Source: Maritalea mobilis (GTDB lineage Bacteria > Pseudomonadota > Alphaproteobacteria > Rhodobacterales > Rhodobacteraceae). From it: a stretch of DNA of 64,000 bases. The DNA lies in NCBI RefSeq assembly GCF_019800885.1, contig NZ_JAHVKE010000001.1, positions 1,736,001 through 1,800,000 of the forward strand, read 5' to 3'. The translations under genes and the position numbers were made by a program. Of the stretch, positions 9,181 to 18,850 are shown piece by piece. The notes beneath the pieces were generated by a model, which worked only from the letters and a program-made list of their open reading frames with translations, did no database searches and was not told the DNA's origin. Positions within the stretch are counted from its first letter, which is position 1. Every line of letters begins with the position of its first letter.

Positions 9181-10707
9181 TCAGGCCACGAGGCCCAGTT
9201 TCTCGGCCAGGCCGATGCGCTGCAACTTGCCGGTGGCGCCTTTCGGGATCTCGTCGAGGATCAGAACCTTGCGCGGCACCTTGAAGGCGGCCAGCCGTTC
9301 GCCCGCGAAGGCCCGGATTGCCGCCTCGTCGGCCTCGGCGCCTTCACGCAGCACGACGGCGGCGGCCACCTCTTCGCCCAGCTTGGGATGGGGCAAGGCA
9401 AAGGTGACGACCTGAGCGATGGCCGGGTGCGCCGAGAGCACACCGTCAACCTCGAGCGGGCTGACCTTTTCGCCGCCCCGGTTGATGATCTCCTTCAGGC
9501 GACCGGTCAGGGTCAGGTAGCCCTCTTGATCGAATTGCCCCTGGTCGCCGGTGCGGAACCAGCGCTTGCCCTCGGCCTCGAAGAAGGACTTGGCATTGGC
9601 CTCAGGGTTGCCCTCGTAGCCCGGGGTGACATTCGGCCCCGAGATCACGACCTCTCCGGTGCCCTCGATCAGGCGGTCCTCCACCTCGTGCGCGATGCGC
9701 ACCAGAGGGCCAGCCTCGATGCCGACCGAACCGGGCTTTTGCGCGCGCGGCGGCAGCGGGTTCGAGGCCATCTGGTGCGTGGCCTCGGTCATGCCGTATC
9801 CCTCGATCACCGGCGCGTTGAAGGTCTTGGCCAGCTGTTCCATGACCGGGCCGGGCAGCGAGGCCGAGGAGGACCGCAAGAAGCGCAGCGGTACCTCGGC
9901 GATGGTCTCGGCGTTGCGACCGGCGCGGGCCAGGATCGCTTGGTGCATGGTCGGCACCGCCGTATACCAGGTCGGATGCGCCTCTTTCATCCATCCGAAA
10001 AATTTCATCGCGTCGAAACCCGGCGCGCACCAGACCGAGCCGCCCGCCGCCAATGTGGACGAGACTGCGGCGATCAGACCGTGGATGTGGAAGAGCGGCA
10101 TCACGTTCAGGCAGCGATCCTCCGGGGTCAACGCCAGCGACGCGCCGATATTGCGCGCCGAGGCAGCCAGGTTCGATTGCAGCAGCGGCACGATCTTGGG
10201 GCGCGAGGTCGTGCCCGAGGTATGCAGGATCAGCGCGACATCCTCGGCGCCGGGGGCGGCGGGATCGGCGGTGCCGGCGCTGCGCTCGGGCGTCAAGGTG
10301 AATTGCCCTGCCGCGCCGTCCGCATCCGGCGTCAGGCGGATGACCGCCAGGTCCAGCTTGCGCGCGGCGGCCAAGGCCGGGCCCTCTTCGCTGTCCAGCA
10401 GGACGATGGCCTTGGCTTTGAGGTCCTCGAGGTAGAAGGCGAACTCGTCCTCCTTGTAGGCGGGGTTCAGCGGGCAGGTCGTGGCCACCTGCGCCACCGT
10501 CACGAAAGCCGCCGCCATTTCCGGACCATTCGGCAGCACGATCGCCACCCGGTCCCCGCGCCCGACACCCGCCGCATGCAGCGCACCGGCCACCGACTGC
10601 GACAAGTCCCGCAAACCGCCATAGCTCAGCCAGTCACGACCAGGAGCGCCAATCGCAGGCGTTTCACCCGGATGCCCCGCAATCAAGTCAGCCAGCAAGT
10701 CCGTCAT
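9181..10707 (-). CDS. AMP-forming acyl-CoA synthetase (ligase)
   Basis: A 508-residue ANL-superfamily enzyme. The P-loop ILHTSGTTSRPKIV (about residue 165), the adenine-binding IEGYGMTEATHQM, the WFRTGDQG aspartate motif, the hinge GRLKEIINRGGEKVSP and the C-terminal acyl-adenylate lysine in PKGATGKLQRIGL are all intact. The overall form, including the NRGGEKVSPLEVD hinge, resembles Pcs60/AAE3-type oxalate or short-chain dicarboxylate-CoA ligases. No oxc or frc gene is nearby to support oxalate use. GGGAGGA precedes the ATG. It lies 85 bases upstream of the panE-like gene on the same strand, so co-transcription is likely. Confidence 0.9.
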   Translation of the reverse strand: MTDLLADLIAGHPGETPAIGAPGRDWLSYGGLRDLSQSVAGALHAAGVGRGDRVAIVLPNGPEMAAAFVTVAQVATTCPLNPAYKEDEFAFYLEDLKAKAIVLLDSEEGPALAAARKLDLAVIRLTPDADGAAGQFTLTPERSAGTADPAAPGAEDVALILHTSGTTSRPKIVPLLQSNLAASARNIGASLALTPEDRCLNVMPLFHIHGLIAAVSSTLAAGGSVWCAPGFDAMKFFGWMKEAHPTWYTAVPTMHQAILARAGRNAETIAEVPLRFLRSSSASLPGPVMEQLAKTFNAPVIEGYGMTEATHQMASNPLPPRAQKPGSVGIEAGPLVRIAHEVEDRLIEGTGEVVISGPNVTPGYEGNPEANAKSFFEAEGKRWFRTGDQGQFDQEGYLTLTGRLKEIINRGGEKVSPLEVDGVLSAHPAIAQVVTFALPHPKLGEEVAAAVVLREGAEADEAAIRAFAGERLAAFKVPRKVLILDEIPKGATGKLQRIGLAEKLGLVA

Positions 10708-11376
10708 CTCTTCCTCCCCAAGCGAAATCTCTTCCGCGCAACAATAGGTCGCAAAAAGCTGTCAGCAATGCCAATTGTGATCCTGCGCAGGCATCTGCGC
10801 GCGTTTTATTGCTGGTTGGTTGCGGATTCGTGGTCACCAGCGCCTGTGGACGGATTGAGGCAGACCGGTCGCCCTTACCGAGATGGCAAGTGCCCGTGAA
10901 ACGGCCTCCGCTGGCTTGTGTCAGCGCCCCGAAAACTGCCTGCGCTCCCGAAACCACTTGGATCCACCTGCCAGGCCCGAAGAAGGCGACACGGCCAGCC
11001 ATGACCCTTGAGGGTGTACGGGTTTCAAACTCACATTCTGACCCGGAATTGAAGACGACTTTGGGCATGCACGTGATCGAACGAACACTCGGGGCCGGAT
11101 ACGTTTCTTTCTGCACTGTTCATAGATCTGGAGAGAGCAGCAGACATCTTAAGGTGGACAAGGACTTCTGCAGTTTTCGCTTATGCGGTGGCGCATCCAC
11201 CAGATCCGCAAACAGTTGCGGTCGCGGGTGTTATTATTGGCAACGTACAACGGATGACCCGATCCGCCACTGAAAAGCCCAATCCACATCTTCTATGTCT
11301 GGAAAATGGATGGGCGAGCCGCAGTCCGGAATTGGCGCTTGGATTGAACCGCGCCCACAGGATTTCATGAATTGGA
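10708..11376. other. Intergenic region without a convincing gene
   Basis: About 670 bases between the acyl-CoA ligase promoter side and tRNA-Ser. Open frames exist on both strands (for example rightward 10809-11273) but they are rich in Arg, Ser, Pro and Cys and match no family I know. The part next to 10708 should hold the ligase promoter. I see no transposase or integrase remnant, although a tRNA gene lies at its right edge. Confidence 0.5.
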
Positions 11377-11466
11377 TGGCGGAGACGAAGGGATTCGAAC
11401 CCTCGAGACGGTTTCCCGCCTACTCCCTTAGCAGGGGAGCGCCTTCGACCACTCGGCCACGTCTCC
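11377..11466 (-). tRNA. tRNA-Ser (anticodon GCU)
   Basis: The minus strand reads GGAGACGTGGCCGAGTGG at the 5' end and closes with CGTCTCC plus an encoded CCA at 11377-11379. The acceptor arms GGAGACG and CGTCTCC pair perfectly. The anticodon loop contains CTGCTAA with anticodon GCU (complement at 11430-11432), and the T-loop GGTTCGAATCC is intact. The long variable arm, total 90 bases, is as expected for a class II serine tRNA. It decodes AGC/AGU. Confidence 0.97.
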
Positions 11467-11534
11467 GTCGACCCGTTTAGTGGGCATGGCCGGGAGGGGC
11501 AAGGGGGAAAGGGCCACCTTGGGCGCCCTATTCC

Positions 11535-12632
11535 TTACGCGTTGAACAGGAAATGCAGAACGTCGCCGTCCTTGACCTCGTAGCCCTTGCCTTCGACCCG
11601 CATCTTGCCGGCATCCTTGGCCGCCTGTTCGCCGCCCAGGCTGACGAAATCGTCGTAGGCGATGGTTTCGGCGCGGATGAAGCCGCGCTCGAAATCGCCG
11701 TGGATGACGCCAGCAGCCTGCGGGGCGCGGGTGCCGCGGCGGATGGTCCAGGCGCGGGCCTCTTTTGGGCCGACGGTGAAATAGGTCTCGAGCCCCAGAA
11801 GGTCGTAGCCTGCGCGGATCAGCCGGTCGAGGCCCGCCTCGTGCAGGCCCAGTTCCTCGAGGAACATCTGCGCCTCGTCGGCATCGAGCTGGCTGATCTC
11901 TTCCTCGATCTTGGCCGAGATCACGACCTGCCCGGCCCCCTGTTCGGCGGCCATTTCCGCCACCTTGTCCGACAGCGCATTTCCGGTCGCGGCCTCGCCC
12001 TCGTCGACATTGCAGACGTAGAGCACGGGCTTGGTGGTCAAAAGCTGCAGCCCCTTCCATGCCTTGGCGTCATCCTCGGACACCTCGACCATGCGGGCGG
12101 GCTTGCCCTCTTCGAGCATGGCCTTGGCCTCTTTCATCAGGCGCTCTTGCTGGACGGCTTCCTTGTCGCCGCCACGCACCTTGCGGACGATATTCTGCAA
12201 GCGCTTCTCGATCGACTCGAGATCGGCCAGCATCAGTTCCGTTTCGATCGTGTCGGCATCCTCGACCGGGTCGACGCGGCCCTCGACATGGGTGACGTCG
12301 TCATCCTCGAAACAGCGCAGCACGTGGGCGATGGCATCGACTTCGCGGATATTGGCGAGGAACTGATTGCCGAGGCCTTCGCCCTGCGACGCGCCCTTCA
12401 CCAGGCCAGCGATATCCACGAAGGTCATGCGGGCCGGAATGATCTGCTTTGAGCCCGCGATCCCTGCCAGCGTGTCCAGCCGCGCATCGGGCACGGCAAC
12501 CTCGCCCACGTTCGGCTCGATCGTGCAGAAGGGAAAATTGGCAGCCTGCGCGGCGGCCGTCTTGGTCAGCGCGTTGAAGAGGGTGGATTTGCCCACATTC
12601 GGCAGCCCCACGATCCCGACCTTGAACCCCAT
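11535..12632 (-). CDS. ychF: Redox-regulated ATPase/GTPase YchF (Obg family)
   Basis: A 365-residue protein. The N-terminus MGFKVGIVGLPNVGKSTLF is the G1 P-loop; G3 is DIAGLVKGASQGEGLGN. In YchF the G4 motif is changed to NVDE (here VLYVCNVDEGEA), which explains its preference for ATP. The C-terminal TGS domain ends with KGYEVKDGDVLHFLFNA. The ATG at 12632 begins exactly at the family's start; the longer frame is spurious. YchF binds ribosomes and takes part in translation and the oxidative stress response. Single gene, between tRNA-Ser and trpA. Confidence 0.97.
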   Translation of the reverse strand: MGFKVGIVGLPNVGKSTLFNALTKTAAAQAANFPFCTIEPNVGEVAVPDARLDTLAGIAGSKQIIPARMTFVDIAGLVKGASQGEGLGNQFLANIREVDAIAHVLRCFEDDDVTHVEGRVDPVEDADTIETELMLADLESIEKRLQNIVRKVRGGDKEAVQQERLMKEAKAMLEEGKPARMVEVSEDDAKAWKGLQLLTTKPVLYVCNVDEGEAATGNALSDKVAEMAAEQGAGQVVISAKIEEEISQLDADEAQMFLEELGLHEAGLDRLIRAGYDLLGLETYFTVGPKEARAWTIRRGTRAPQAAGVIHGDFERGFIRAETIAYDDFVSLGGEQAAKDAGKMRVEGKGYEVKDGDVLHFLFNA

Positions 12633-12732
12633 GTTTCGCCCTCGTGCCTTGGAAATTCGCCGCCTTCTACGGTGCGCACGCGAAAGGGGCAACCGAATGT
12701 GGTAGCATGAACGCAGCAACCATAGGCGCGCC

Positions 12733-13155
12733 ATGCACATCACACCCTATCTCTTCTTCGACGGCACTTGCGAGGCAGCCCTGACCTTCTATGCCGAATT
12801 GCTCGGGGCGCCCGCGCCGGAGATCCTGCGCTTTGCCGACATGCCCGAAGCCGACCGTGCGCAGATGGCAGGCATGGCGGACGATGCGGTAATGAACGCC
12901 ACGCTGCGCCACGGCGACCTGGAGATCCTGGCCTCGGACAGCGCCGCCGGCGACGGGGCCGGGATGACCGGCGCGTCGTTGCATCTGGCGCTGGACAGCG
13001 TGGCCGAAGCGCACCGGGTCTTCGCCGGGCTGGCCGAGGGCGGCGAGGTCGGCATGCCGATGGGTGAAACCTTCTGGACGCCCGCCTTCGGAACGGTGCG
13101 CGATCGGTTCGGCATCCGCTGGATGGTGTCCGTCGAAGACGGTGTTGAGGCCTGA
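12733..13155 (+). CDS. VOC family protein, PhnB-like
   Basis: A 140-residue one-module glyoxalase-fold protein. ITPYLFFDGTCEAALTFYAELLGAPAPEI at the N-terminus, split by the usual helix, and the C-terminal FGTVRDRFGIRWMVSVE are the pattern of the PhnB/3-demethylubiquinone-like group. In many PhnB relatives the metal ligands are absent and the function is unknown; here the first ligand position is not an obvious His. It is transcribed divergently from ychF and ends 72 bases before trpA, with which it may share a transcript. No substrate can be assigned. Confidence 0.85.
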   Translation: MHITPYLFFDGTCEAALTFYAELLGAPAPEILRFADMPEADRAQMAGMADDAVMNATLRHGDLEILASDSAAGDGAGMTGASLHLALDSVAEAHRVFAGLAEGGEVGMPMGETFWTPAFGTVRDRFGIRWMVSVEDGVEA

Positions 13156-13227
13156 TCCCTCGCGCCCCATTGATTTCCCCGCCCCTTTGGCCCAAACCCG
13201 GCAACGGAGTTTTTGACGGGGGAGCCC

Positions 13228-14019
13228 ATGACACGCATCGACGATACCTTCGCACGCCTGCAGGCCGAGGGGAAAAAGGCCTTCGTCGCCTATGTCATGG
13301 CGGGCGATCCCGATTACGAAACCTCGCTCGAGGTGGTGCGCGGCCTGCCCGGTGCGGGTGTCGACATCATCGAGTTGGGCATGCCCTTCACCGACCCCAT
13401 GGCCGATGGTCCGACGATCCAGTTGGCCGGCCAGCGCGCGCTGGAAGGCGGGCAAACGCTCGAAAAGACCCTCCAGATCGCGCGCGAGCTGCGCAAGGAT
13501 GACGACACCACCCCGATCGTGATGATGGGCTATTACAACCCGATCTATTCGCGTGGCGTGGACCGGTTCCTCGCCGATGCGAAAGAGGCCGGGATCGACG
13601 GGTTGATCGTGGTGGACCTGCCGCCCGAGGAAGACGAGGAATTGTGCATCCCGGCGCAAAAGGCGGGGCTCAACTTCATCCGGCTGGCCACGCCCACGAC
13701 CGATGACAAGCGCCTGCCCAAGGTGCTGCAGAACACCAGCGGGTTCGTCTACTACGTGTCGATCACCGGGATCACCGGCGCGGCCGAGGCGCAGGCCGGT
13801 GACGTCGCCCCCGAGGTGGCCCGGATCAAGGCGCAAACCGACCTTCCCGTCATCGTGGGCTTCGGCATCAAGACCCCGGACGCCGCCGAGGCCATTGCAG
13901 GCGTCGCCGATGGCTGCGTCGTCGGCTCGGCCATCGTGGGCGAAATCGCGGCGGGCCGTACACCCGTGGACGTGCTGTCCTTTGTCAAGGGATTGGCAGA
14001 CGGCGCGCATCGCGCCTGA
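13228..14019 (+). CDS. trpA: Tryptophan synthase alpha chain
   Basis: A 263-residue TIM-barrel subunit that cleaves indole-3-glycerol phosphate to indole and glyceraldehyde 3-phosphate. The catalytic Glu lies in [19 protein letters not shown] and the catalytic Asp in the same stretch (FTDPMADG). The phosphate-binding [10 protein letters not shown] and the GSAIVG strand near the C-terminus are intact. Translation most likely starts at 13228, with GGGGGAG upstream, giving [11 protein letters not shown]. trpA is 8 kb away from trpF and trpB here, on the other strand, so the alpha and beta subunits are made from separate transcripts. Length is normal. Confidence 0.97.
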   Translation: MTRIDDTFARLQAEGKKAFVAYVMAGDPDYETSLEVVRGLPGAGVDIIELGMPFTDPMADGPTIQLAGQRALEGGQTLEKTLQIARELRKDDDTTPIVMMGYYNPIYSRGVDRFLADAKEAGIDGLIVVDLPPEEDEELCIPAQKAGLNFIRLATPTTDDKRLPKVLQNTSGFVYYVSITGITGAAEAQAGDVAPEVARIKAQTDLPVIVGFGIKTPDAAEAIAGVADGCVVGSAIVGEIAAGRTPVDVLSFVKGLADGAHRA

Positions 14020-14115
14020 GCGGGCGGCTCGCGGTGGCGGAACGCCACAATGGACAGGGTGAGAGACAGGCGGTAAGAAAACCATACCAATTCCTGCGGA
14101 CAGGGGGAGGCCGCC

Positions 14116-15279
14116 ATGCCCGTCATCACCGAAATCGAAGACCTGCGCCGCATCTACCGCCGCCGCGTTCCCAAGATGTTCTACGACTACGCGGAATCGG
14201 GCAGCTGGACGGAACAGACTTTCCGCGAAAACTCGTCCGATTTCGACGAAATCCGCCTGCGTCAGCGCATCGCCGTGGACATGGCGGGCCGCACGACCGC
14301 CTCGCAACTGGTGGGGCAGGACGTGGCGATGCCGGTCGCCCTGGCTCCGGTGGGCCTGCTGGGCATGCAATCGGCCGATGGAGAGATCAAAGCCGCCCGC
14401 GCCGCCGAGAAGTTCGGCGTGCCGTTCACGCTTTCGACCATGTCGATCTGCTCGATCGAGGATGTGGCCAGCCACACCTCGAAACCGTTCTGGTTCCAAG
14501 TCTACACGCTCAAGGACGACGACTTCATGAAGCGTCTGTTCGACCGCGCGAAAGAGGCGAAATGTTCGGCGCTGGTCATCACCGTGGATTTGCAGATCAT
14601 GGGGCAGCGCCACAAGGACCTGAAAAACGGTCTCTCCGCGCCGCCGAAACTGACTCCCGCCTCCATCGCCAACCTCGCCACCAAGGTGCCTTGGGGGCTG
14701 GAGATGCTGCAAACCAAGCGGCGGTTCTTCGGCAATATAGTCGGCCACGCAAAGGGCGTGAAAGATCCCAGCTCGCTCGGCTCATGGACGGCCGAGGCCT
14801 TCGACCCATCGCTTGACTGGGCGCGGATCAAACAGTTCCGCGATTGGTGGGACGGCCCCGTGATCCTCAAGGGCATCCTCGACGAGGAGGACGCGAAACA
14901 GGCGATCAAAGTGGGTGCCGATGCCATCGTCGTGTCGAACCACGGCGGGCGGCAACTGGACGGCGCGCTTAGTTCCATCCGCATGCTGCCGCGCATCATG
15001 GATGCGGTGGGCGACAAGATCGAGGTGCATCTCGACAGCGGCATCCGCTCGGGCCAGGACATCCTCAAGGCGCTCGCGCTTGGGGCCAAGGGCACGATGG
15101 TGGGCCGCGCCTTTGTCTATGGCCTCGGGGCCATGGGACAGGAAGGCGTGAAGAAATCGCTCGAAGTGCTGCACAAGGAACTCGACACGACCATGGCGCT
15201 CTGCGGCGAACGGGACGTGAAGAACCTTGGGCGTCACAACCTTCTGTTGCCCGAGGATTTCGAAACGCGCTGGCGCTGA
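14116..15279 (+). CDS. lldD: FMN-dependent alpha-hydroxy acid dehydrogenase (L-lactate dehydrogenase type)
   Basis: A 387-residue FMN enzyme of the lactate dehydrogenase/glycolate oxidase family. It begins EIEDLRRIYRRRVPKMFYDYAESGS, the family's N-terminal signature. FMN contacts are in MPVALAPVGLLGMQ and VILKGILDEEDA. The active-site signature SNHGGRQLDG carries the proton-abstracting His. The second phosphate site, GAKGTMVGRAFVYGL, follows. The long loop KRRFFGNIVGHAKGV suggests a membrane-associated, quinone-reducing dehydrogenase rather than a peroxisome-type oxidase. L-lactate is the likeliest substrate, but 2-hydroxy acid paralogues are common. GGGGGAGG precedes the ATG. Converges with the MFS gene 4 bases downstream. 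Confidence 0.88.
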   Translation: MPVITEIEDLRRIYRRRVPKMFYDYAESGSWTEQTFRENSSDFDEIRLRQRIAVDMAGRTTASQLVGQDVAMPVALAPVGLLGMQSADGEIKAARAAEKFGVPFTLSTMSICSIEDVASHTSKPFWFQVYTLKDDDFMKRLFDRAKEAKCSALVITVDLQIMGQRHKDLKNGLSAPPKLTPASIANLATKVPWGLEMLQTKRRFFGNIVGHAKGVKDPSSLGSWTAEAFDPSLDWARIKQFRDWWDGPVILKGILDEEDAKQAIKVGADAIVVSNHGGRQLDGALSSIRMLPRIMDAVGDKIEVHLDSGIRSGQDILKALALGAKGTMVGRAFVYGLGAMGQEGVKKSLEVLHKELDTTMALCGERDVKNLGRHNLLLPEDFETRWR

Positions 15280-15283
15280 CGGC

Positions 15284-16447
15284 TCAGACCATCCGCTCGG
15301 CGGCGCGCATCCGCGGCAACAGCAGCAGCGGCACGATCAGCAGCATCGCCGCCCCGGTGGCAAAAGCGATGCGAAGGCCGACGGCCTCGGACAGGAAGCC
15401 CATCAGGGGCGGCCCGATGAAAAAGCCGAAATAGCCGATCATCGCGGCGCGCGACACGGCCAGCGTGCGCCGTTCGGGCTCCGCATGGACGCCGGTCAAC
15501 GCCAGCGCCAGCGGCGCCACCACCGACACGCCCAGCCCCAGCAATCCGAAGCCGAGATAGGCGAGGATCGGCACCGGGGCCGAGGCCGCGATGATCAGCC
15601 CCGCCGCCGCGATCAGCACCGCGAAGCGCAGAACGGTCATCTCGGACCCGCGAAACGTGACCATCTGGCCCAGCAGGCGGCCGATGCCCATGGTCAGGCC
15701 CAGCATGGCCGGGCCAAGCGCGCCCTCGGCCGCGCCACCGCCCAGCGTGCGTTCGACATGCAGCGCGGACCACCCCTCGGTCGCGTTCTCGACAAAAAAG
15801 GCGATCAGCACGACGAACCCCGCGATCCAGGCATGCCGCCCCACATGGCCCCGGCTGGCTTGCGGCGCGTCCCCTTCGGCCTGCTGGCTCATGCGGGGCC
15901 AGGTGAACGAGGCAAGCGCCAACGTTGCCGCCGCGATCAGCACGAACCACAGGGCAGGCGAAAGCGCCGCCTCGCGCGCGATCCCGGTCAGGGCGGCACT
16001 GGCCGCGTAAGCAAAGGAATAGCAGGCGTGGTTGAGGTTCATCAGCGCCGTGTTGTGCCGCGCCTCAAGTCGGGCCACGCGCGCATTGGCAAGGATGTCG
16101 GCCATGCCGGTGGTCATCCCGACCGCGACCATCGCGATGCTGAAGAGCGCCACGCTCGCCGCCCACCCCAAAGGCGCCGCCGCCGCCGCCATGGCCACGA
16201 CCGACAGCGTCAGGGCCGCGCGCGGCAGCCGCGCCTCGACCCGCGGTGAGATTGCCATCGCGATCAGGGCCCCTCCGGAAGACGCCAGCAGGATCATCCC
16301 GAACAGCGCGTCCCCTGCCCCGATCCGCGCCTTGAGGTCGGGGATATAAGCCGCTGTTCCGCCCCAGAAGACGCCGATAGCGGCAAGGGCGGCGATTGGC
16401 GCGCGCGACAGGATCGCCGCGTTCAGAAGGTCGGAGAGGCGTTGCAT
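15284..16447 (-). CDS. Major facilitator superfamily transporter
   Basis: A 387-residue membrane protein with 12 predicted helices in two halves. The first half has [25 protein letters not shown] and, near residue 100, [23 protein letters not shown]; the central cytosolic loop ([16 protein letters not shown]) divides it. The second half contains [22 protein letters not shown]. This arrangement resembles YbjJ/fucose-permease-like MFS carriers of unknown substrate. It is convergent with the lactate dehydrogenase gene and starts about 170 bases from rplY in the divergent direction. No neighbour suggests a substrate. Confidence 0.88.
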   Translation of the reverse strand: MQRLSDLLNAAILSRAPIAALAAIGVFWGGTAAYIPDLKARIGAGDALFGMILLASSGGALIAMAISPRVEARLPRAALTLSVVAMAAAAAPLGWAASVALFSIAMVAVGMTTGMADILANARVARLEARHNTALMNLNHACYSFAYAASAALTGIAREAALSPALWFVLIAAATLALASFTWPRMSQQAEGDAPQASRGHVGRHAWIAGFVVLIAFFVENATEGWSALHVERTLGGGAAEGALGPAMLGLTMGIGRLLGQMVTFRGSEMTVLRFAVLIAAAGLIIAASAPVPILAYLGFGLLGLGVSVVAPLALALTGVHAEPERRTLAVSRAAMIGYFGFFIGPPLMGFLSEAVGLRIAFATGAAMLLIVPLLLLPRMRAAERMV

Positions 16448-16616
16448 ATCCCGCCGCTATCCCGCCCGCGCCGGACGGGCAAGCCCCCTGCTGCCCGACC
16501 GCGGCATCGGTATGTTCCTTTTCCTCTGGCCAAATAGGGGATTCGGCGCTAATGGAGCGTCTTCATCGGGGCCGACACCCTTGGAGGCGGCCCCTCTAAC
16601 CTATGGAGATATAGCT

Positions 16617-17258
16617 ATGGCTGGTGAGATTCCTGATCTTATCGCCGAGGCACGGACGGGGACAGGCAAGGGGGCCGCTCGTCAAGCTCGCCGTGAAGGC
16701 AAGGTGCCCGGTATCGTGTACGGCGGCGGTGTAGACCCGCTTCCCATTCAGATCCCCTTCAACGCGTTGCTCAAGCGCCTCAAGGATGGCCGCTTCCTCT
16801 CGACCCTCTTCAACCTGAAGGTCGAAGGCCAGGACGACGTGCGCGTGATCTGCCGCAATGTCCAGCGCGACGTGGTCAAGGACCTGCCGACGCATGTGGA
16901 CTTCATGCGCCTGCGCCGCACCTCGAAGGTCAACCTCTTCATCCCCGTCGAAGTGACCGGCGAGGAACAAGCCCCCGGCCTGAAGAAGGGTGGCGTTCTG
17001 ACGATGGTCCGCCCCGAAGTCGAACTGATCGTGACCGCGGGCGATATTCCCGATCACATCACGATCGACGTCTCGGGCCGTCAGATCGGCGATGTCATCC
17101 ACATCTCGGACGTGACCCTGCCCGAGGGCGCGAAGCCGACGATCGACCGTGACTTCGTGATCGCGAACATCACCGCCCCGTCCGGCCTTGTCAGCGCCGA
17201 GAACGAAGCGGACGACGAGGCAGCAGCCGAAGCCGCGGAAGCCGCCGAAGAGGCGTGA
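16617..17258 (+). CDS. rplY: 50S ribosomal protein L25 (general stress protein Ctc type)
   Basis: A 213-residue two-domain L25/Ctc protein that binds 5S rRNA. The N-terminal domain shows [27 protein letters not shown]; the C-terminal TL5 domain runs from about 95 to 190 and contains [20 protein letters not shown]. The last 15 residues are an Ala/Glu tail ([15 protein letters not shown]), common in alphaproteobacteria. The start is the ATG at 16617 (MAGEIPDL), where homology begins. It is followed by a strong hairpin terminator. pth lies about 900 bases downstream, the usual neighbour, with an FkbM-type gene inserted between them on the opposite strand. Confidence 0.96.
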   Translation: MAGEIPDLIAEARTGTGKGAARQARREGKVPGIVYGGGVDPLPIQIPFNALLKRLKDGRFLSTLFNLKVEGQDDVRVICRNVQRDVVKDLPTHVDFMRLRRTSKVNLFIPVEVTGEEQAPGLKKGGVLTMVRPEVELIVTAGDIPDHITIDVSGRQIGDVIHISDVTLPEGAKPTIDRDFVIANITAPSGLVSAENEADDEAAAEAAEAAEEA

Positions 17259-17293
17259 TCCGGACGCGCTGCGCGCCGTCTTTCAATGACTTG

Positions 17294-17322
17294 AAAACGC
17301 CGCTCCTCGGGGCGGCGTTTTT
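17294..17322 (+). terminator. Rho-independent terminator after rplY
   Basis: A perfect 10-bp stem, AAAACGCCGC (17294-17303) with GCGGCGTTTT (17312-17321), closes an 8-base loop and ends in a T run. It terminates rplY. Because the stem is flanked by A and T on both sides and touches the stop codon of the leftward FkbM-type gene, it may also work in the other direction. Confidence 0.9.
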
Positions 17323-18053
17323 CATTCCGCCTCGTCCGATCCCCAGACCTTGCGAAACCCGAGGATCTTGCGGCTGGACACGACCGGGTCGTAGGTCATG
17401 CCCATCGCCGACATGGTATCGACGATCTTCTTGATGACACTGGGCCCATATTGCTTTGGGTGCAGTTCCATCGCGCAAAACCGCAGCGGGCATTTCCACA
17501 GACGGTCGAAAAATCCCGCCTCGGCCCCTTCGACATCCATCAGGACGACATGGGGGCGATGCGCGCGGATCAACTTGTGAAACCCGATCAGCGGCACCTC
17601 GACCTGCCGCCCCCCCTGCGCGCCCAGTCGTGACCCGGTGAACCCGTTCGAGATATGGAAGCTGGCGGTTTCGCCCTCCTCGGCCACGCCGGACACGGCC
17701 CCATGCAGCAGGGTGACGCCCTCGCAGCCATTGCGCGCAAGATTGGCCTCGATCACGGGCAGAAGGGCCGGGTTCGCCTCGACCGACAGCACATTTTCCG
17801 ACGCGGTCCTCTGTGCGGCCAGCGTCGTGACATATCCCAGCCCCGCGCCCAGTTCGAGCACGCGAAACCCCGATTTCACGCAGCGGTCGGCGGCGCGCGC
17901 CTCATCCGCCTCATAGGTGCCGGTGCTCAGTTTCTCGATGATCTCGGGTGTGGCCACCCCCTTCGGAACATGCAGGTCGACGCCGTTGATCCGAAAGGCG
18001 ATCGCGGTGAGTGGATCTTCTGAAGAGGGTTTGGGGGCCATGCCGTGCATCAT
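17322..18053 (-). CDS. FkbM family methyltransferase
   Basis: A SAM-dependent methyltransferase of about 240 residues. Motif I is VLELGAGLGYVTTLAA; the acidic ribose-binding residue is in LSVEANPALLPVIEANL. The FkbM hallmark VVLMDVEGAEAGFFDRL follows, then MELHPKQYG. FkbM-type enzymes O-methylate sugars or small metabolites; the target here is unknown. The start is uncertain: ATGs occur at 18053, 18050 and 18041, all with weak ribosome sites. The gene sits between rplY and pth in the opposite direction, an insertion into a usually contiguous pair. Its stop codon abuts the rplY terminator. Confidence 0.85.
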   Translation of the reverse strand: MMHGMAPKPSSEDPLTAIAFRINGVDLHVPKGVATPEIIEKLSTGTYEADEARAADRCVKSGFRVLELGAGLGYVTTLAAQRTASENVLSVEANPALLPVIEANLARNGCEGVTLLHGAVSGVAEEGETASFHISNGFTGSRLGAQGGRQVEVPLIGFHKLIRAHRPHVVLMDVEGAEAGFFDRLWKCPLRFCAMELHPKQYGPSVIKKIVDTMSAMGMTYDPVVSSRKILGFRKVWGSDEAE

Positions 18054-18154
18054 GGCCCGCGCCCTACCCCGTGACCATGGCAAAAACGCGGCGCCTCCGG
18101 CTTGGCAAAGGCGCGACGGGCTGGCATCACCGCGGGAAGACAGGAGGATGCGCC

Positions 18155-18850
18155 ATGAAACTCTGGGTCGGGCTGGGCAATCCGGGGCCGAAATACGCGG
18201 GCAACCGGCACAATATCGGCTGGATGGCTGTCGAACGTATCGCCGAGGATCACGGGTTTGCGCCGTGGCGGTCCAAGTTCCAGGGCAGCCTGACCGAGGG
18301 TAGCCTCAAGGGCGAAAAGGTCCTGCTGCTGAAACCCGAAACCTTCATGAACCTTTCCGGCCAGTCGGTGGGCGAGGCCATGCGCTTCTACAAGCTGAGC
18401 CCCGCCGACGTAACCGTCTTCCATGACGAGTTGGACCTCGCCCCCGGCAAGGTCCGGGTGAAGCAGGGCGGTGGGCATGCGGGCCATAACGGGCTGCGGT
18501 CGATCCACCAGCATATCGGTGAGGCCTACCAGCGTATCCGGCTTGGCATCGGGCATCCCGGCCACAAGGATCGCGTGGCGGGCTATGTCCTGTCGGATTT
18601 CGCCAAGGCCGATCAGGATTGGCTCGACGATGTGCTGCGCGGCGTGTCGGACGGGGCCCCTGCCCTTGCCAGCGACGACACGGGCCGGTTCCAGAACGCC
18701 GTCGCCTTGCGCACCGCGCCGCCCCGATCTTCGGAAAAAGCGAGCGAAACGAAGATTCCGATCGACAAAACGAAGGCAAACCGCGCGGAGCCGAACAAAA
18801 CCGACGACACGCGTAGCCCGCTGCAAAAGCTCGTGGACCGGTTCAAGTGA
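18155..18850 (+). CDS. pth: Peptidyl-tRNA hydrolase
   Basis: A 231-residue enzyme that frees tRNA from stalled peptidyl-tRNA. The catalytic His is in NPGPKYAGNRHNIGW, with FMNLSGQSVGEAM, VFHDELDLAPGKVRVK and GGGHAGHNGLRSI marking the substrate groove. CAGGAGG precedes the ATG at 18155. The catalytic domain ends near residue 190. The remaining 40 residues are a charged, probably disordered extension (Lys, Thr, Asp and Glu rich) ending in PLQKLVDRFK, as seen in many Rhodobacteraceae. It overlaps the next gene by GTGA, so they are co-translated. Confidence 0.97.
   Translation: MKLWVGLGNPGPKYAGNRHNIGWMAVERIAEDHGFAPWRSKFQGSLTEGSLKGEKVLLLKPETFMNLSGQSVGEAMRFYKLSPADVTVFHDELDLAPGKVRVKQGGGHAGHNGLRSIHQHIGEAYQRIRLGIGHPGHKDRVAGYVLSDFAKADQDWLDDVLRGVSDGAPALASDDTGRFQNAVALRTAPPRSSEKASETKIPIDKTKANRAEPNKTDDTRSPLQKLVDRFK

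Noticed and set aside
9181-10707. Oxalate degradation locus based on the AAE3-like ligase
   Set aside because: No formyl-CoA transferase or oxalyl-CoA decarboxylase gene is nearby; the ligase remains of unknown substrate.
9082-10899. Long rightward open frame of 605 codons opposite the acyl-CoA ligase gene
   Set aside because: It is antisense to a well conserved ligase with all motifs; its composition is the Gly/Arg/His pattern of a GC-rich shadow frame.
11377-11466. tRNA-Ser as an integration site for a genomic island
   Set aside because: No integrase, direct repeat of the tRNA end, or island-like gene lies on either side.
12667-14748. Leftward frame of 693 codons opposite trpA and the lactate dehydrogenase gene
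   Set aside because: Antisense to two confident genes, no family similarity, His/Asp/Gly-rich noise.
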